Of a stretch of 39,948 bases of DNA, positions 1 through 7,036 are shown in pieces (position 1 is the first letter of the stretch; every line of letters begins with the position of its first letter). The notes beneath the pieces were generated by a model that worked only from the letters and a program-made list of their open reading frames with translations, made no database searches and was not told the DNA's origin. Source of the stretch: CAYFTL01 sp964346145. Lineage in GTDB: Bacteria; Bacillota; Clostridia; Christensenellales; Aristaeellaceae. The stretch lies in contig CAYFTL010000019.1 in assembly GCA_964346145.1 (NCBI GenBank), positions 1 through 39,948 on the forward strand, given 5' to 3'. The position numbers and the translations under genes were made by a program.

Positions 1-54
1 CGAAATCAGTTTGCGCGCAAGCGCACGTGGGTTCGAATCCCACCCTCTCCGCCA
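1..54 (+). tRNA. tRNA-Ser, 3' part (window starts inside the gene), probable CGA anticodon
   Basis: The visible part fits a type II tRNA. A long variable arm forms a perfect stem-loop (TGCGC-GCAA-GCGCA, about 12-25). The T arm is GTGGG-TTCGAAT-CCCAC, followed by acceptor strand CCTCTCC, discriminator G and an encoded CCA at 52-54. A class II variable arm with a CCTCTCC-G acceptor end is typical of serine tRNAs. If the bases at 1-5 are the end of the anticodon loop, the anticodon is CGA; this is inferred because the 5' half lies outside the window. A decayed integrase follows, so this 3' end was probably used as an attachment site. Confidence 0.85.
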
Positions 55-92
55 ACCCTAAATCCCTGTACATCAGGGGTTTGGGTTTTTTT
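54..92 (+). terminator. Rho-independent terminator of tRNA-Ser
   Basis: AACCC/GGGTT and CCCTG/CAGGG pairings form an interrupted stem directly after the CCA end, followed by a run of seven T residues. Confidence 0.75.
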
Positions 93-100
93 ATGCACAA

Positions 101-144
101 AAAAACTGGTTCGACCACAATTTTGACCACAACCAGCTTTTTTA
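101..144. terminator. Bidirectional terminator between tRNA-Ser and the integrase remnant
   Basis: AAAAACTGGTT and AACCAGCTTTTT pair around a loop holding two copies of GACCACAA. T runs flank the stem on both strands, so it could stop the tRNA transcript and the converging integrase transcript. Confidence 0.5.
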
Positions 145-153
145 TATGCCTGT

Positions 154-735
154 TTATTGCCTTGCTTTCCATTCGTTTATGTAGCGCTGCATGCTCTCGG
201 ATGCCGCTTTTCTCATTTCGTCCGAAACGTGGCCATATACGTCGAGGGTAAAGGCCGCCGTGTGGTGACCCATCTCTTGTTGTATGGTCTTGTAGCCCAC
301 ACCGTTTTGCAAAGACAACATGGCATATGTGTGCCTTAGGTCATGTATCCGAATATTATTCAGCTCTAAATCTTTCATGATCGCCTTGAAGTTATTATAA
401 ACCGTAACGCTTGCTAGATTTCTGCCCAGCTCATTGGCAAACACAAGGTTCATTTCGTTTTGCTAAAGAGACCCGGCCTGTAATCGCTGCGCCTTTTGCT
501 CAATATCCGCACGCCTTAAAACCTCCATCACAAAGGATGCGGGGCTAATTAGCCGGGGCTTATCATTTTCTTAACGATACTCGCTTATAGATGCTTCCAA
601 CTTTCCGTTTCTTCTGTAGTTACTTGCGCGCATGGATGATGCCCTTGCTAAAGTCTGCATCCTCCCAAGCAAGGCCGAGTACCTCGCCTTGGCGCATGCC
701 TATGAATATACTCACCAGATATACGCTCTCGTATC
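154..735 (-). pseudogene. Decayed tyrosine recombinase (phage/ICE-type integrase)
   Basis: The longest open piece (154-453) is the catalytic C-terminus: HDLRHTYA (catalytic H37 and R40), a GHH box (H63) and DVYGHV with the nucleophile Y73. Upstream on the same strand, other frames still encode GMRQGEVLGLAWEDADF, the first catalytic arginine region, around 620-715. Lesions are visible: an in-frame TAG at 463-465, a further in-frame TAA upstream, at least one frame change, and no N-terminal DNA-binding domain. The gene points at the 3' end of tRNA-Ser, the usual layout when an element has integrated into a tRNA. It is almost certainly inactive. The right boundary is approximate, because the similarity stops where insertion sequence debris begins. 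Confidence 0.85.
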
Positions 736-840
736 AATGCGCTTTGAGGTTCCTCGCTTTTTTCTGGACATAGCATTACCTCCAAAGTCTTTTTATTTTA
801 CCCGACTTTGAAGGTTTACACAATTTTTTGGATACTGCTG
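711..840 (-). mobile_element. Fragment resembling the end of an IS256-type insertion sequence
   Basis: On the minus strand this stretch begins with CCAAAAAATTGTGTAAACC (about 814-832), similar to IS256-family terminal repeats, which carry a TTGTGTAAA core. It continues through a good ribosome site (TTTGGAGG) to an ATG at 769-771 that reads MSRKKRGTSKRID and stops soon after. This looks like the first codons of a transposase, cut off where integrase sequence resumes near 735. The family assignment rests on the terminal motif only and is an inference. Confidence 0.4.
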
Positions 841-1004
841 GCTGTTGCCTCCGCTAGCTCTACCATTTTCTGTTCGCGCAGTTTTCGCAAAATTTCGCCT
901 ATGTCCGCTTTTTTACATATTTCTATTCTCCTGTATTTTGGTGCGAATACTATATGATATTGGCATTGCCACTTGGAATGTGATAAGCTTCGTATGTCAT
1001 TCAT
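838..1004 (-). pseudogene. tnpA: Truncated IS200/IS605-type transposase TnpA
   Basis: The start at 1002-1004 reads MNDIRSLSHSKWQCQYHIVF followed by APKYRR, which matches the N-terminus of the Y1 HUH single-strand transposases of IS200/IS605. Further on, ADIGEILRKLREQKMVELAEA still follows the family. It then breaks off before the HUH motif (usually within PDHVHML) and before the catalytic tyrosine, and the frame runs on into foreign sequence to a stop near 816. The truncation coincides with the IS256-like end. The ribosome site AAAGGAGG (1011-1018) lies seven bases upstream of the ATG and is masked by a hairpin described separately. The fragment cannot be a functional transposase. Confidence 0.85.
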
Positions 1005-1010
1005 ACGACA

Positions 1011-1074
1011 AAACCTCCTTTTGCTTTCTCGGTGCGGTTGGCAGCTCCGCACTTATTTTAGCAAAAGGAGGTTT
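1011..1074 (-). promoter_or_regulatory. IS200-type leader hairpin masking the tnpA ribosome site
   Basis: Bases 1011-1024 and 1061-1074 are a perfect 14-base inverted repeat (AAACCTCCTTTTGC / GCAAAAGGAGGTTT). An inner stem GTGCGG/CCGCAC lies at 1032-1037 and 1047-1052. In the tnpA transcript the AGGAGG ribosome site is buried in the outer stem. IS200 is known to limit its own translation with such a leader stem-loop. Confidence 0.7.
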
Positions 1075-1094
1075 CCTAACAGAAAGAGATTTTT

Positions 1095-1121
1095 ATCCTC
1101 ACCAGCTAAACCGGTGAGGAT
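1095..1121. repeat. Hairpin at the outer end of the IS200-like remnant
   Basis: ATCCTCACC and GGTGAGGAT pair across a nine-base loop. A subterminal hairpin upstream of tnpA is the expected left-end structure of IS200/IS605 elements, which lack classical inverted repeats. On the plus strand it is followed by six T residues, so it could also act as a terminator. Confidence 0.55.
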
Positions 1122-1136
1122 TTTTTGCTAAAGCTT

Positions 1137-1174
1137 CAAAATAAAAGCTCATCCATTAACGGATGAGCTTTTAT
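1137..1174 (-). terminator. Terminator of tRNA-Val
   Basis: Minus-strand stem AAAAGCTCATCC/GGATGAGCTTTT with a short loop and following T residues, 20 bases past the tRNA 3' end. Confidence 0.75.
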
Positions 1175-1193
1175 ACCCTTTATGTTGGGCATA

Positions 1194-1270
1194 TGGTGGG
1201 GTTAAATGGGCTCGAACCATCGACCTCCACGATGTCAACGTGGCGCTCTAGCCAACTGAGCTATAACCCC
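1194..1270 (-). tRNA. tRNA-Val (GAC)
   Basis: A complete 77-base tRNA. Acceptor stem GGGGTTA/TAACCCC, a D arm with AGCTCAGTTGGCTAGAGC, anticodon stem CCACG/CGTGG around loop TTGACAT giving anticodon GAC (valine), a T loop GTTCGAG, discriminator A and encoded CCA at 1194-1196. It has its own promoter and terminator. Confidence 0.9.
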
Positions 1271-1282
1271 AAATGCTTGATT

Positions 1283-1311
1283 ATTATAGCGTAATCGTTG
1301 GCAGCTGTCAA
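1283..1311 (-). promoter_or_regulatory. Sigma-A promoter of tRNA-Val
   Basis: Consensus -35 TTGACA (1306-1311) and -10 TATAAT (1283-1288) on the minus strand, spaced by exactly 17 bases. Its -10 box lies 12 bases upstream of the mature tRNA 5' end. Confidence 0.85.
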
Positions 1312-1381
1312 GGGTTGAGCTGTGATATAAAGAGTTAGAGATATAATTGTGCAATACATATTGATGAAAATCAAAAACCTA

Positions 1382-1410
1382 TTGTGTTTGTTTAAATTAT
1401 GGGTTATAAT
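1382..1410 (+). promoter_or_regulatory. Promoter of the 45-codon gene
   Basis: TTGTGT (1382-1387) and TATAAT (1405-1410) with a 17-base spacer, 44 bases upstream of the small gene's ATG. Confidence 0.65.
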
Positions 1411-1454
1411 GCCGGATGTAGCGTGCAAATAAAAAGGAGAAAGGAGAGTGCCGC

Positions 1455-1592
1455 ATGTCCAGTCGTAATGTTTGTGTGATTGAGATTTTTGAAAATGGAA
1501 GAGGTAAAAAGGCGATGGGCGATCTGTGCCCAAATAGGGGAATTGTGCATTCTTCTGATTGTTTTGTGCGTATTCAGCCTACCTGCATATAG
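1455..1592 (+). CDS. Small cysteine-containing protein of unknown function (45 aa)
   Basis: I do not recognise this protein. The reading frame is short but has every sign of a real gene: a sigma-A-like promoter at 1382-1410, an AAGGAGAAAGGAGAG ribosome site directly upstream of the ATG, and a strong terminator 20 bases after the stop. The product has four cysteines (residues 7, 25, 36 and 44), a basic GRGKK patch near residues 16-19, no hydrophobic signal or membrane segment and no leader-peptidase motif. Four cysteines in 45 residues could bind metal or form disulfides. It could also be a ribosomally made peptide precursor, but no maturation enzyme is nearby; the next gene is an ABC exporter half. 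An untranslated regulatory RNA that happens to contain an ORF cannot be excluded. Confidence 0.5.
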   Translation: MSSRNVCVIEIFENGRGKKAMGDLCPNRGIVHSSDCFVRIQPTCI

Positions 1593-1611
1593 GTAGAGAT
1601 AATTTGTATCG

Positions 1612-1648
1612 CAAAAAGCTGTTGGATGTAAATGCCAACAGCTTTTTT
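1612..1648 (+). terminator. Terminator of the 45-codon gene
   Basis: AAAAAGCTGTTGG/CCAACAGCTTTTTT is a perfect stem of more than ten pairs with a nine-base loop and a T run. Confidence 0.85.
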
Positions 1649-1770
1649 ATATTTTGGCGCACGTATAAAAGTTATGATGTTGAGTATATATAAAGAATAA
1701 AAAAATAGCGTGAAGTCATATCGAAAAAATTAAAGATATAATGTATATAATGAGATTGGGGTGAGTTAAG

Positions 1771-3585
1771 GTGATATCCAGACAGTTCAAGTTATGCATA
1801 GAATTTATGCGTGGCAATCTGGGTAAATACCTGGGGGCTATTATAGCGGTTGTGGTTTCGGTTGCGATTGGATTCGTTACGCCGTTATTGTTGGCCGAAA
1901 CGATCGACGGAGTTATCGGTGGCGTGCGTCCGCTGCGTATCCCTGGTATTTGGGGGGAATGGGTGGAAAGCATGGGCGGCAGGGATTTTCTGGTGCACAA
2001 TTTATGGATTATGGCGCTGGCTCTGTTGTTCCTGAATATCGTCGGCGGCGCATTTCAGTATTTTCGGGGGCGCTGGGTAGCGCAGGCCTCTGAAAGCATT
2101 GCAAAAAAATTGCGCGATAGGCTATATAGTCATTTGCACTCTTTGAGTTACGATTACCATGTTAAGGCTGAAACAGGGGATTTGATTCAGCGCTGTACGT
2201 CGGATGTGGAAACTTTGCGCCGCTTTTTATCGGGCCAGGTTGTGGAAATATTTAGATCCATTTTAATGATTGTGATAGCGCTGGTTATTATGCTGAACAT
2301 GAACGCAAAAATGACGGCAATATCCATGATCCTGGTGCCGCCGTTGTTCCTATTTGCGTGGCAGTTTTTCCGCTGGGTTATGAAGTTTTTTTCGGCGGCG
2401 GATGAAGCCGAAGGCAAGATGTCGGCTGTGCTTCAGGAAAACCTAACCGGAGTGCGCGTGGTGCGCGCTTTCGGGCGGCAGCAGTACGAAGTAGAGAAAT
2501 TTGGCGCGGTCAATGATGCCCTGAAGGCAAAAACCACTAAGGTAACCGATATATTGGCCGTATATTGGTCCAGTGCTGACTGTATGAGCATGCTGCAACA
2601 GTGTATTACTCTTGGAGTTGGCGTATTTATGGCGGCCCGAGGAGAAATTACGGTAGGGGAAATGACCGTATTTGTAAGCTACATTGGCATGTTGCTATGG
2701 CCGATTCGGCAGTTGGGACGCCTTCTTTCCGATATGGGCAAATCTCTGGTTTCGATATCGCGTATAGATGAGATTTTGCGCCATCCTCCAGAACACGAAG
2801 ACGAAGGCAAGCTTTGTCCACCTATCGACCGGGATATAGAGTTTAAGGATGTGGGCTTTGAATACGAAGCCAACAACCCGGTGCTGGATGGCTTGACCTT
2901 TTCCATTAAAAAAGGGCAAACCGTGGCTATCTTGGGCGCGACGGGTACGGGTAAATCCACTATTACGTTGTTGCTTCAGCGCTTATATGACATAAAGCGT
3001 GGAGAAATTCTAATTGGTGGCGTCAACATAAAAGATATAGACAAAACCTGGTTGCGGTCGCGCATTGGTCTGGTGCTACAGGAGCCATTTCTGTACTCCC
3101 GCTCGGTAAAGGACAACGTGGGCATTGTGGATTCTTCTTTGGCCGATGAGCAGATTTTTGATGCAGCGCGGGTGGCCAGCGCCCATGACTTCATCTGTGA
3201 TTTTGAAAAAGGCTACGAAACCGTGGTAGGCGAACGCGGTGTTACCCTTTCGGGCGGACAAAAACAACGCGTCGCTATTGCGCGCACGCTGCTCAAGCAA
3301 AACGATGTATTGATTTTTGACGACAGTTTGTCTGCGTTGGACACGGAGACCGATGCAGCGATTCGTAGGGCGCTTAAGCAGCGCAAGAAGGGTGTAACCA
3401 CCATCATTATTTCCCACCGGTTGACGACTTTGGCGGAGGCAGACCATATCGTAGTGTTGGACCACGGCAAGGTGGCCCAGCAGGGGACCCACAATGATTT
3501 GCTCAAGCAGGAAGGCCTATACCGGCGCATATACCAAATCCAGAATCTGTTGGAAGAAGAGTTCCAGCAGGACGTGGAAGCATGA
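1771..3585 (+). CDS. ABC exporter half, degenerate-site subunit (604 aa)
   Basis: A type I (B-family) exporter with a fused membrane domain (about residues 15-310, six predicted helices) and a nucleotide-binding domain. Walker A is GATGTGKS (389-396) and the signature is LSGGQ. Walker B ends in D517 followed by D518, so the catalytic glutamate is replaced by aspartate; SHRL supplies the switch histidine. An aspartate at that place is the mark of the non-hydrolysing site in heterodimeric exporters such as TM287/288, BmrCD and LmrCD. The partner with a normal glutamate begins 13 bases after the stop. The GTG start at 1771 follows a TTGGGGTGAG ribosome site; TATAAT sequences lie at 1737 and 1746. 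Substrate is unknown; drugs, lipids or peptides are typical for such pairs. Confidence 0.9.
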   Translation: MISRQFKLCIEFMRGNLGKYLGAIIAVVVSVAIGFVTPLLLAETIDGVIGGVRPLRIPGIWGEWVESMGGRDFLVHNLWIMALALLFLNIVGGAFQYFRGRWVAQASESIAKKLRDRLYSHLHSLSYDYHVKAETGDLIQRCTSDVETLRRFLSGQVVEIFRSILMIVIALVIMLNMNAKMTAISMILVPPLFLFAWQFFRWVMKFFSAADEAEGKMSAVLQENLTGVRVVRAFGRQQYEVEKFGAVNDALKAKTTKVTDILAVYWSSADCMSMLQQCITLGVGVFMAARGEITVGEMTVFVSYIGMLLWPIRQLGRLLSDMGKSLVSISRIDEILRHPPEHEDEGKLCPPIDRDIEFKDVGFEYEANNPVLDGLTFSIKKGQTVAILGATGTGKSTITLLLQRLYDIKRGEILIGGVNIKDIDKTWLRSRIGLVLQEPFLYSRSVKDNVGIVDSSLADEQIFDAARVASAHDFICDFEKGYETVVGERGVTLSGGQKQRVAIARTLLKQNDVLIFDDSLSALDTETDAAIRRALKQRKKGVTTIIISHRLTTLAEADHIVVLDHGKVAQQGTHNDLLKQEGLYRRIYQIQNLLEEEFQQDVEA

Positions 3586-3598
3586 AAGGAGGGAGCAT

Positions 3599-5428
3599 AT
3601 GCAGTTTCAGGAAGAACAAGATTATACCAAGAAAATTGATTTGGGACTGTGGAAAAAGCTGTTGAGCTATGCCCAGCCTTACTACCGGCATTTATTTTTT
3701 GTAGCCCTGTGTATGGTATTGTGTGCAGCGTTCGATGTGTTGTTTCCCATTTTAACCAGCTATGCGATAGATACATTCATCGGTCAGGCAACCACGCAGG
3801 GGCTGGGGGGATTCGTTGCCGTGTATGCGGTGGTCACCCTGGCACAGGCTGGATGTATTTTTACATTTTGTTTTCTGGCCGGCCGGGTAGAGGTAGGCAT
3901 GTGCCACCGAATTCGAAAAATGGCCTTCAAGAGGCTTCAAGAACAGCCATTTTCATACTATGACAAGACGCCGGTAGGGTATATGCTGGCCCGTATGACT
4001 TCGGACACCCAGCGCCTTGGCGATACCATAGGTTGGGGTTTGATTGATCTTTTGTGGAGCGGTTTTTATATTATATTTATTGCCATTACTATGCTTATTC
4101 GTAACTGGCAAATGTCGCTGGTCGTGTTGGCGGTATTGCCTATGATTGCTGTGGTGGCCGTGTACTTTCAGAAAAAGATTTTGACGAGTTACCGGGAAGT
4201 GCGCAAAGTCAACAGCAAAATTACCGGCGCTTTTAACGAAGGAATTATGGGGGCAAAAACCACCAAAACGCTGGTTCGGGAAGAAGCCAATGAAGTAGAG
4301 TTTGTGCAGCTTACCGGAACGATGAAACAATCGGCCATACGTGCGGCCGTGCTTTCGGCACTGTTTGTGCCCATTGTTATGGGCTTGGGATCGGTTGCTA
4401 CGGCGTACGCCCTTTGGCGAGGCGGTTACTCGGTATTTAACGGTGCCATGAGCATCGGCACCTTGACCATGTTTATGAGCTACACTGTGTCCATCTTTGA
4501 ACCCATCAGCAGCGTGGCCCGCATTTTTGCCGATATGCAGTCTTCGCAAGCGGCCGCCGAGCGCGTTATAGATATGATGGAAACCGAACCAGAGATTGCC
4601 GACAGCGCGGAGGTCATTGAAAAATATGGCGACAATTTCTATCCCAAACGCGAAAACTGGGAGCTGATCTATGGCGATATTGAGTTTAAAGATGTATCCT
4701 TCCAGTACAGCGGTGGTGAGGCCGTCCTGAAAAACTTTAACTTAAAGGTTAAAGCGGGAGAAACCATCGCGCTGGTAGGCGAAACGGGATCGGGCAAATC
4801 TACGATTGTCAACCTGATCTGCCGATTCTATGAGCCCACAAGCGGACAAATTTTGATCGACGGCAAGGATTACAGACAGCGTTCTCAGCTGTGGCTGCAA
4901 TCTAACCTGGGGTATGTGCTTCAGCAACCCCATCTGTTTTCGGGCACAATTCGGGAAAATATCCGCTATGGGAAGTTGGATGCTACCGATTTGGAGGTGG
5001 AACGCGCGGCGCGCTTGGTGGATGCCGAAGAATTTATTCTACGCTTTGAAAAGGGATATGACACCGACGTGGGTGAAGGCGGCAACCGCTTGTCTACAGG
5101 GCAAAAGCAGCTGATTAGCTTTGCGCGCGCCTTGATTGCCAATCCGGCACTTTTTGTGTTGGACGAAGCCACCTCATCGGTGGATACAGAGGCCGAGCAA
5201 AAGATTCAAAATGCGATTCGGACAGCACTGGAAGGCCGAACAAGCTTTATCATCGCGCACCGCCTATCCACCGTGCGTACGGCCGATCGCATCTTGGTCA
5301 TTCAAAACGGCGAAGTGACAGAGCAGGGGAGCCACAAGGAACTGCTACGCCAGAAGGGTTATTACTATACCTTATATACGAATCAGTTTCGAGAAGAACG
5401 GCAACAAGAGTTGCTGGCAAGCATGTGA
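3599..5428 (+). CDS. ABC exporter half, catalytic-site subunit (609 aa)
   Basis: The second half of the heterodimeric exporter. It has a membrane domain (about residues 30-330), Walker A GETGSGKST, an atypical signature LSTGQ in place of LSGGQ, and Walker B with the catalytic pair D522-E523 (LDEATSSVD), followed by AHRLST. The altered signature faces the partner's aspartate site, so one composite ATP site is degenerate on both sides and the other (this Walker B with the partner's LSGGQ) is complete. I chose the ATG at 3599 because AAAGGAGGGAGC precedes it; the frame is open further upstream but only overlaps the preceding gene. A strong terminator follows. Confidence 0.9.
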   Translation: MQFQEEQDYTKKIDLGLWKKLLSYAQPYYRHLFFVALCMVLCAAFDVLFPILTSYAIDTFIGQATTQGLGGFVAVYAVVTLAQAGCIFTFCFLAGRVEVGMCHRIRKMAFKRLQEQPFSYYDKTPVGYMLARMTSDTQRLGDTIGWGLIDLLWSGFYIIFIAITMLIRNWQMSLVVLAVLPMIAVVAVYFQKKILTSYREVRKVNSKITGAFNEGIMGAKTTKTLVREEANEVEFVQLTGTMKQSAIRAAVLSALFVPIVMGLGSVATAYALWRGGYSVFNGAMSIGTLTMFMSYTVSIFEPISSVARIFADMQSSQAAAERVIDMMETEPEIADSAEVIEKYGDNFYPKRENWELIYGDIEFKDVSFQYSGGEAVLKNFNLKVKAGETIALVGETGSGKSTIVNLICRFYEPTSGQILIDGKDYRQRSQLWLQSNLGYVLQQPHLFSGTIRENIRYGKLDATDLEVERAARLVDAEEFILRFEKGYDTDVGEGGNRLSTGQKQLISFARALIANPALFVLDEATSSVDTEAEQKIQNAIRTALEGRTSFIIAHRLSTVRTADRILVIQNGEVTEQGSHKELLRQKGYYYTLYTNQFREERQQELLASM

Positions 5429-5465
5429 TGTGCCACTGCTTGGAAAATCCTATTTTTGGATGCTT

Positions 5466-5516
5466 AAAAACACAAAACCGGCGTACAGAAAATACTGTAC
5501 GCCGGTTTTGTGTTTT
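5466..5516. terminator. Bidirectional terminator between the ABC pair and hsp20
   Basis: CACAAAACCGGCGTACAG and its exact complement form an 18-base stem with a six-base loop. A and T runs on both sides let it serve both converging genes. Confidence 0.9.
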
Positions 5517-5519
5517 GGC

Positions 5520-5963
5520 TTAATCAATGTCGATCAAATTCTGTTCGGGGAGTTGTTTGTTTTCTTTCTTGGGTATGGAAAGTTTTAGAATCCCATCCTC
5601 GAACCTTGCTTGAATGTCTTCCCTTTGGACGCTGTTTCCAACGTAAAAACTGCGGCTGAATTGTCCTACATAACGCTCTTGGCGGATATAACGCCCTTTT
5701 TTATCTTTTTTATCCTTATCGGCGCTCTTGTTTGCGCTGATGGTCAAATAGCCGTTCTCGATTTTTGCTTGCAGCTCTTCTTTTTTAAAACCGGGCAAGT
5801 CGATATCCAGCTCATAGCTGTCGTCGGTTTCGCGCACGTCGGTTTTCATGATATTTTGGCCTTGTTTGCCAAAGAAATTACGGCGTCCAAATGCGGGGAA
5901 CACATCGAAAGCATCATCAAACACGTCATCAAAAAGGTTTTCTCTAAAAATGCTGGGCAACAT
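5520..5963 (-). CDS. Small heat shock protein, Hsp20/alpha-crystallin family
   Basis: An ATP-independent holdase that keeps unfolding proteins soluble. The product is 147 residues from the ATG at 5963: a short Phe-rich N-terminus (MLPSIFRENLFDD), an alpha-crystallin domain beginning near MKTDVRETDDSYELDIDLPG and containing the conserved FEDGILKLSIPK, and a short tail. The ATG at 5976-5978 in the same frame is less likely, because its own bases (ATGGAGGA) form the ribosome site for the inner ATG. The promoter overlaps a CIRCE operator, so HrcA repression and heat induction are expected. It stands alone and converges on the ABC exporter. Confidence 0.93.
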   Translation of the reverse strand: MLPSIFRENLFDDVFDDAFDVFPAFGRRNFFGKQGQNIMKTDVRETDDSYELDIDLPGFKKEELQAKIENGYLTISANKSADKDKKDKKGRYIRQERYVGQFSRSFYVGNSVQREDIQARFEDGILKLSIPKKENKQLPEQNLIDID

Positions 5964-6082
5964 AAACGATTCCTCCATTCTTTCTCGTCGGCGCCCATAG
6001 GTTGGGGAACAACTTTTGTTCCGGTAGGCTGTATATGCGGAGATACAACGAAGATTGGTTCTTATTGCATCTCTATAATATA

Positions 6083-6111
6083 TATAGCATGAATTATTAG
6101 CACTGTCAATA
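6083..6111 (-). promoter_or_regulatory. hsp20 promoter
   Basis: Minus-strand -35 TTGACA (6106-6111) and -10 TATATA (6083-6088), 17-base spacer. The -35 box lies inside the CIRCE element. Confidence 0.8.
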
Positions 6112-6125
6112 GATGAGTGCTAATA
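6099..6125. promoter_or_regulatory. CIRCE element (HrcA operator)
   Basis: TTAGCACTG - nine bases - GAGTGCTAA. This equals the CIRCE consensus TTAGCACTC-N9-GAGTGCTAA with a single mismatch in the last base of the left arm. It covers the hsp20 -35 box, so bound HrcA would block RNA polymerase. Confidence 0.92.
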
Positions 6126-6222
6126 ATTATGTTACAAACTACAAATTTACAATTTGGCCATCTTATAGATGAATTACTGCTGTAGGCTTGCATGTAAACC
6201 GCTCATCTGAAAGGTTGTGACT

Positions 6223-6266
6223 TTGATATACGTGTAGGCTATGGTATAATTTGGCTATCCGATAGC
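6223..6266 (+). promoter_or_regulatory. Promoter and candidate operator of the nucleotidyltransferase-ispE unit
   Basis: TTGATA (6223-6228), 16-base spacer, TATAAT (6245-6250). Just downstream, GCTATC-C-GATAGC (6254-6266) is a perfect 13-base palindrome spanning the probable transcription start, well placed for a repressor. Confidence 0.6.
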
Positions 6267-6286
6267 TTATGTGGAGGAGAGATGGC

Positions 6287-7036
6287 ATGAAAGCATTGAT
6301 TTTAGCAGCTGGATACGCTACGCGCTTGTATCCCCTTACGATTGATCGGCCTAAGGCATTGTTGCCGATTGAGAGGGATAAACCCATTATCAACTATTTG
6401 TTGGACGAGTTGGCAACTTTGGAGCAATTGACCGAAGTGCATGTGATTTCTAACCAACGTTTTATAGAGCACTTTGAGTCTTGGGCTCAGGAGTTGCGAG
6501 AAAAGAATACATACCCAGGGTTTGAGATCTTTGTCTGGAATGATGGAACTACCAGCGATGAGGATAAATTGGGCGCGATAGGCGATATCCAGTTTGTTCT
6601 TGATCAAACCGACATCGCTGACGATTTGTTTGTGGCAGCGGCCGATAATTTTTTTACCTTTCCGCTTAAAGGCTTTGTAGAAGATTTTTATCATACCCAA
6701 TGTGATACGATTTGCGCTGCTCTGATGGAAGACGAAGAGGATCTAAAGCGAATGGCCATTGCGAAGCTGGATTCTGAAAGGCGAGTACTTAATCTAGAAG
6801 AAAAGCCTGAGCATCCTAAGTCCAACCTGGCGGTTTATGCTTTATACATGTACCGACAAGATACGCTGCCCCTGTTCAAACAATACTTGCAGGAAGGGAA
6901 TTCGCCGGATTCACCTGGGAATTTCCCGGCGTGGCTGTATACGCGAAAGGAAGTGCGCGCATATCTGTTTGAAGGGGAGATGATAGACATCGGAACCCCC
7001 GAATCTTATCGCGAGGCACAGGAGCGTTTTGCGTGA
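6287..7036 (+). CDS. Sugar-phosphate nucleotidyltransferase (249 aa)
   Basis: A NTP_transferase-fold enzyme that joins a sugar phosphate (or a related phosphate) to a nucleotide, releasing pyrophosphate. The N-terminus KALILAAGYATRLYPLT plus RPKALLPI is the nucleotide-binding signature with the activating Lys. AADNFF supplies the metal-binding Asp, and EGEMIDIGTPESY near the end is typical of glucose-1-phosphate thymidylyltransferase and mannose-1-phosphate guanylyltransferase relatives. There is no C-terminal left-handed beta-helix, so it is the short form. The ATG at 6287 follows GGAGGAGAG. The last codon overlaps the ispE GTG, suggesting translational coupling. It is not IspD by motif. The exact sugar and nucleotide cannot be read from the sequence. 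Confidence 0.85.
   Translation: MKALILAAGYATRLYPLTIDRPKALLPIERDKPIINYLLDELATLEQLTEVHVISNQRFIEHFESWAQELREKNTYPGFEIFVWNDGTTSDEDKLGAIGDIQFVLDQTDIADDLFVAAADNFFTFPLKGFVEDFYHTQCDTICAALMEDEEDLKRMAIAKLDSERRVLNLEEKPEHPKSNLAVYALYMYRQDTLPLFKQYLQEGNSPDSPGNFPAWLYTRKEVRAYLFEGEMIDIGTPESYREAQERFA

Noticed and set aside
1..1125. Possible intact prophage or integrative element
   Set aside because: Integrase and transposase pieces are all broken, there are no structural, conjugation or cargo genes, and no second attachment site is visible in the window.
1261..1533. A 90-codon minus-strand ORF
   Set aside because: It overlaps the tRNA-Val promoter and the 45-codon gene, and has no ribosome site or protein-like pattern.
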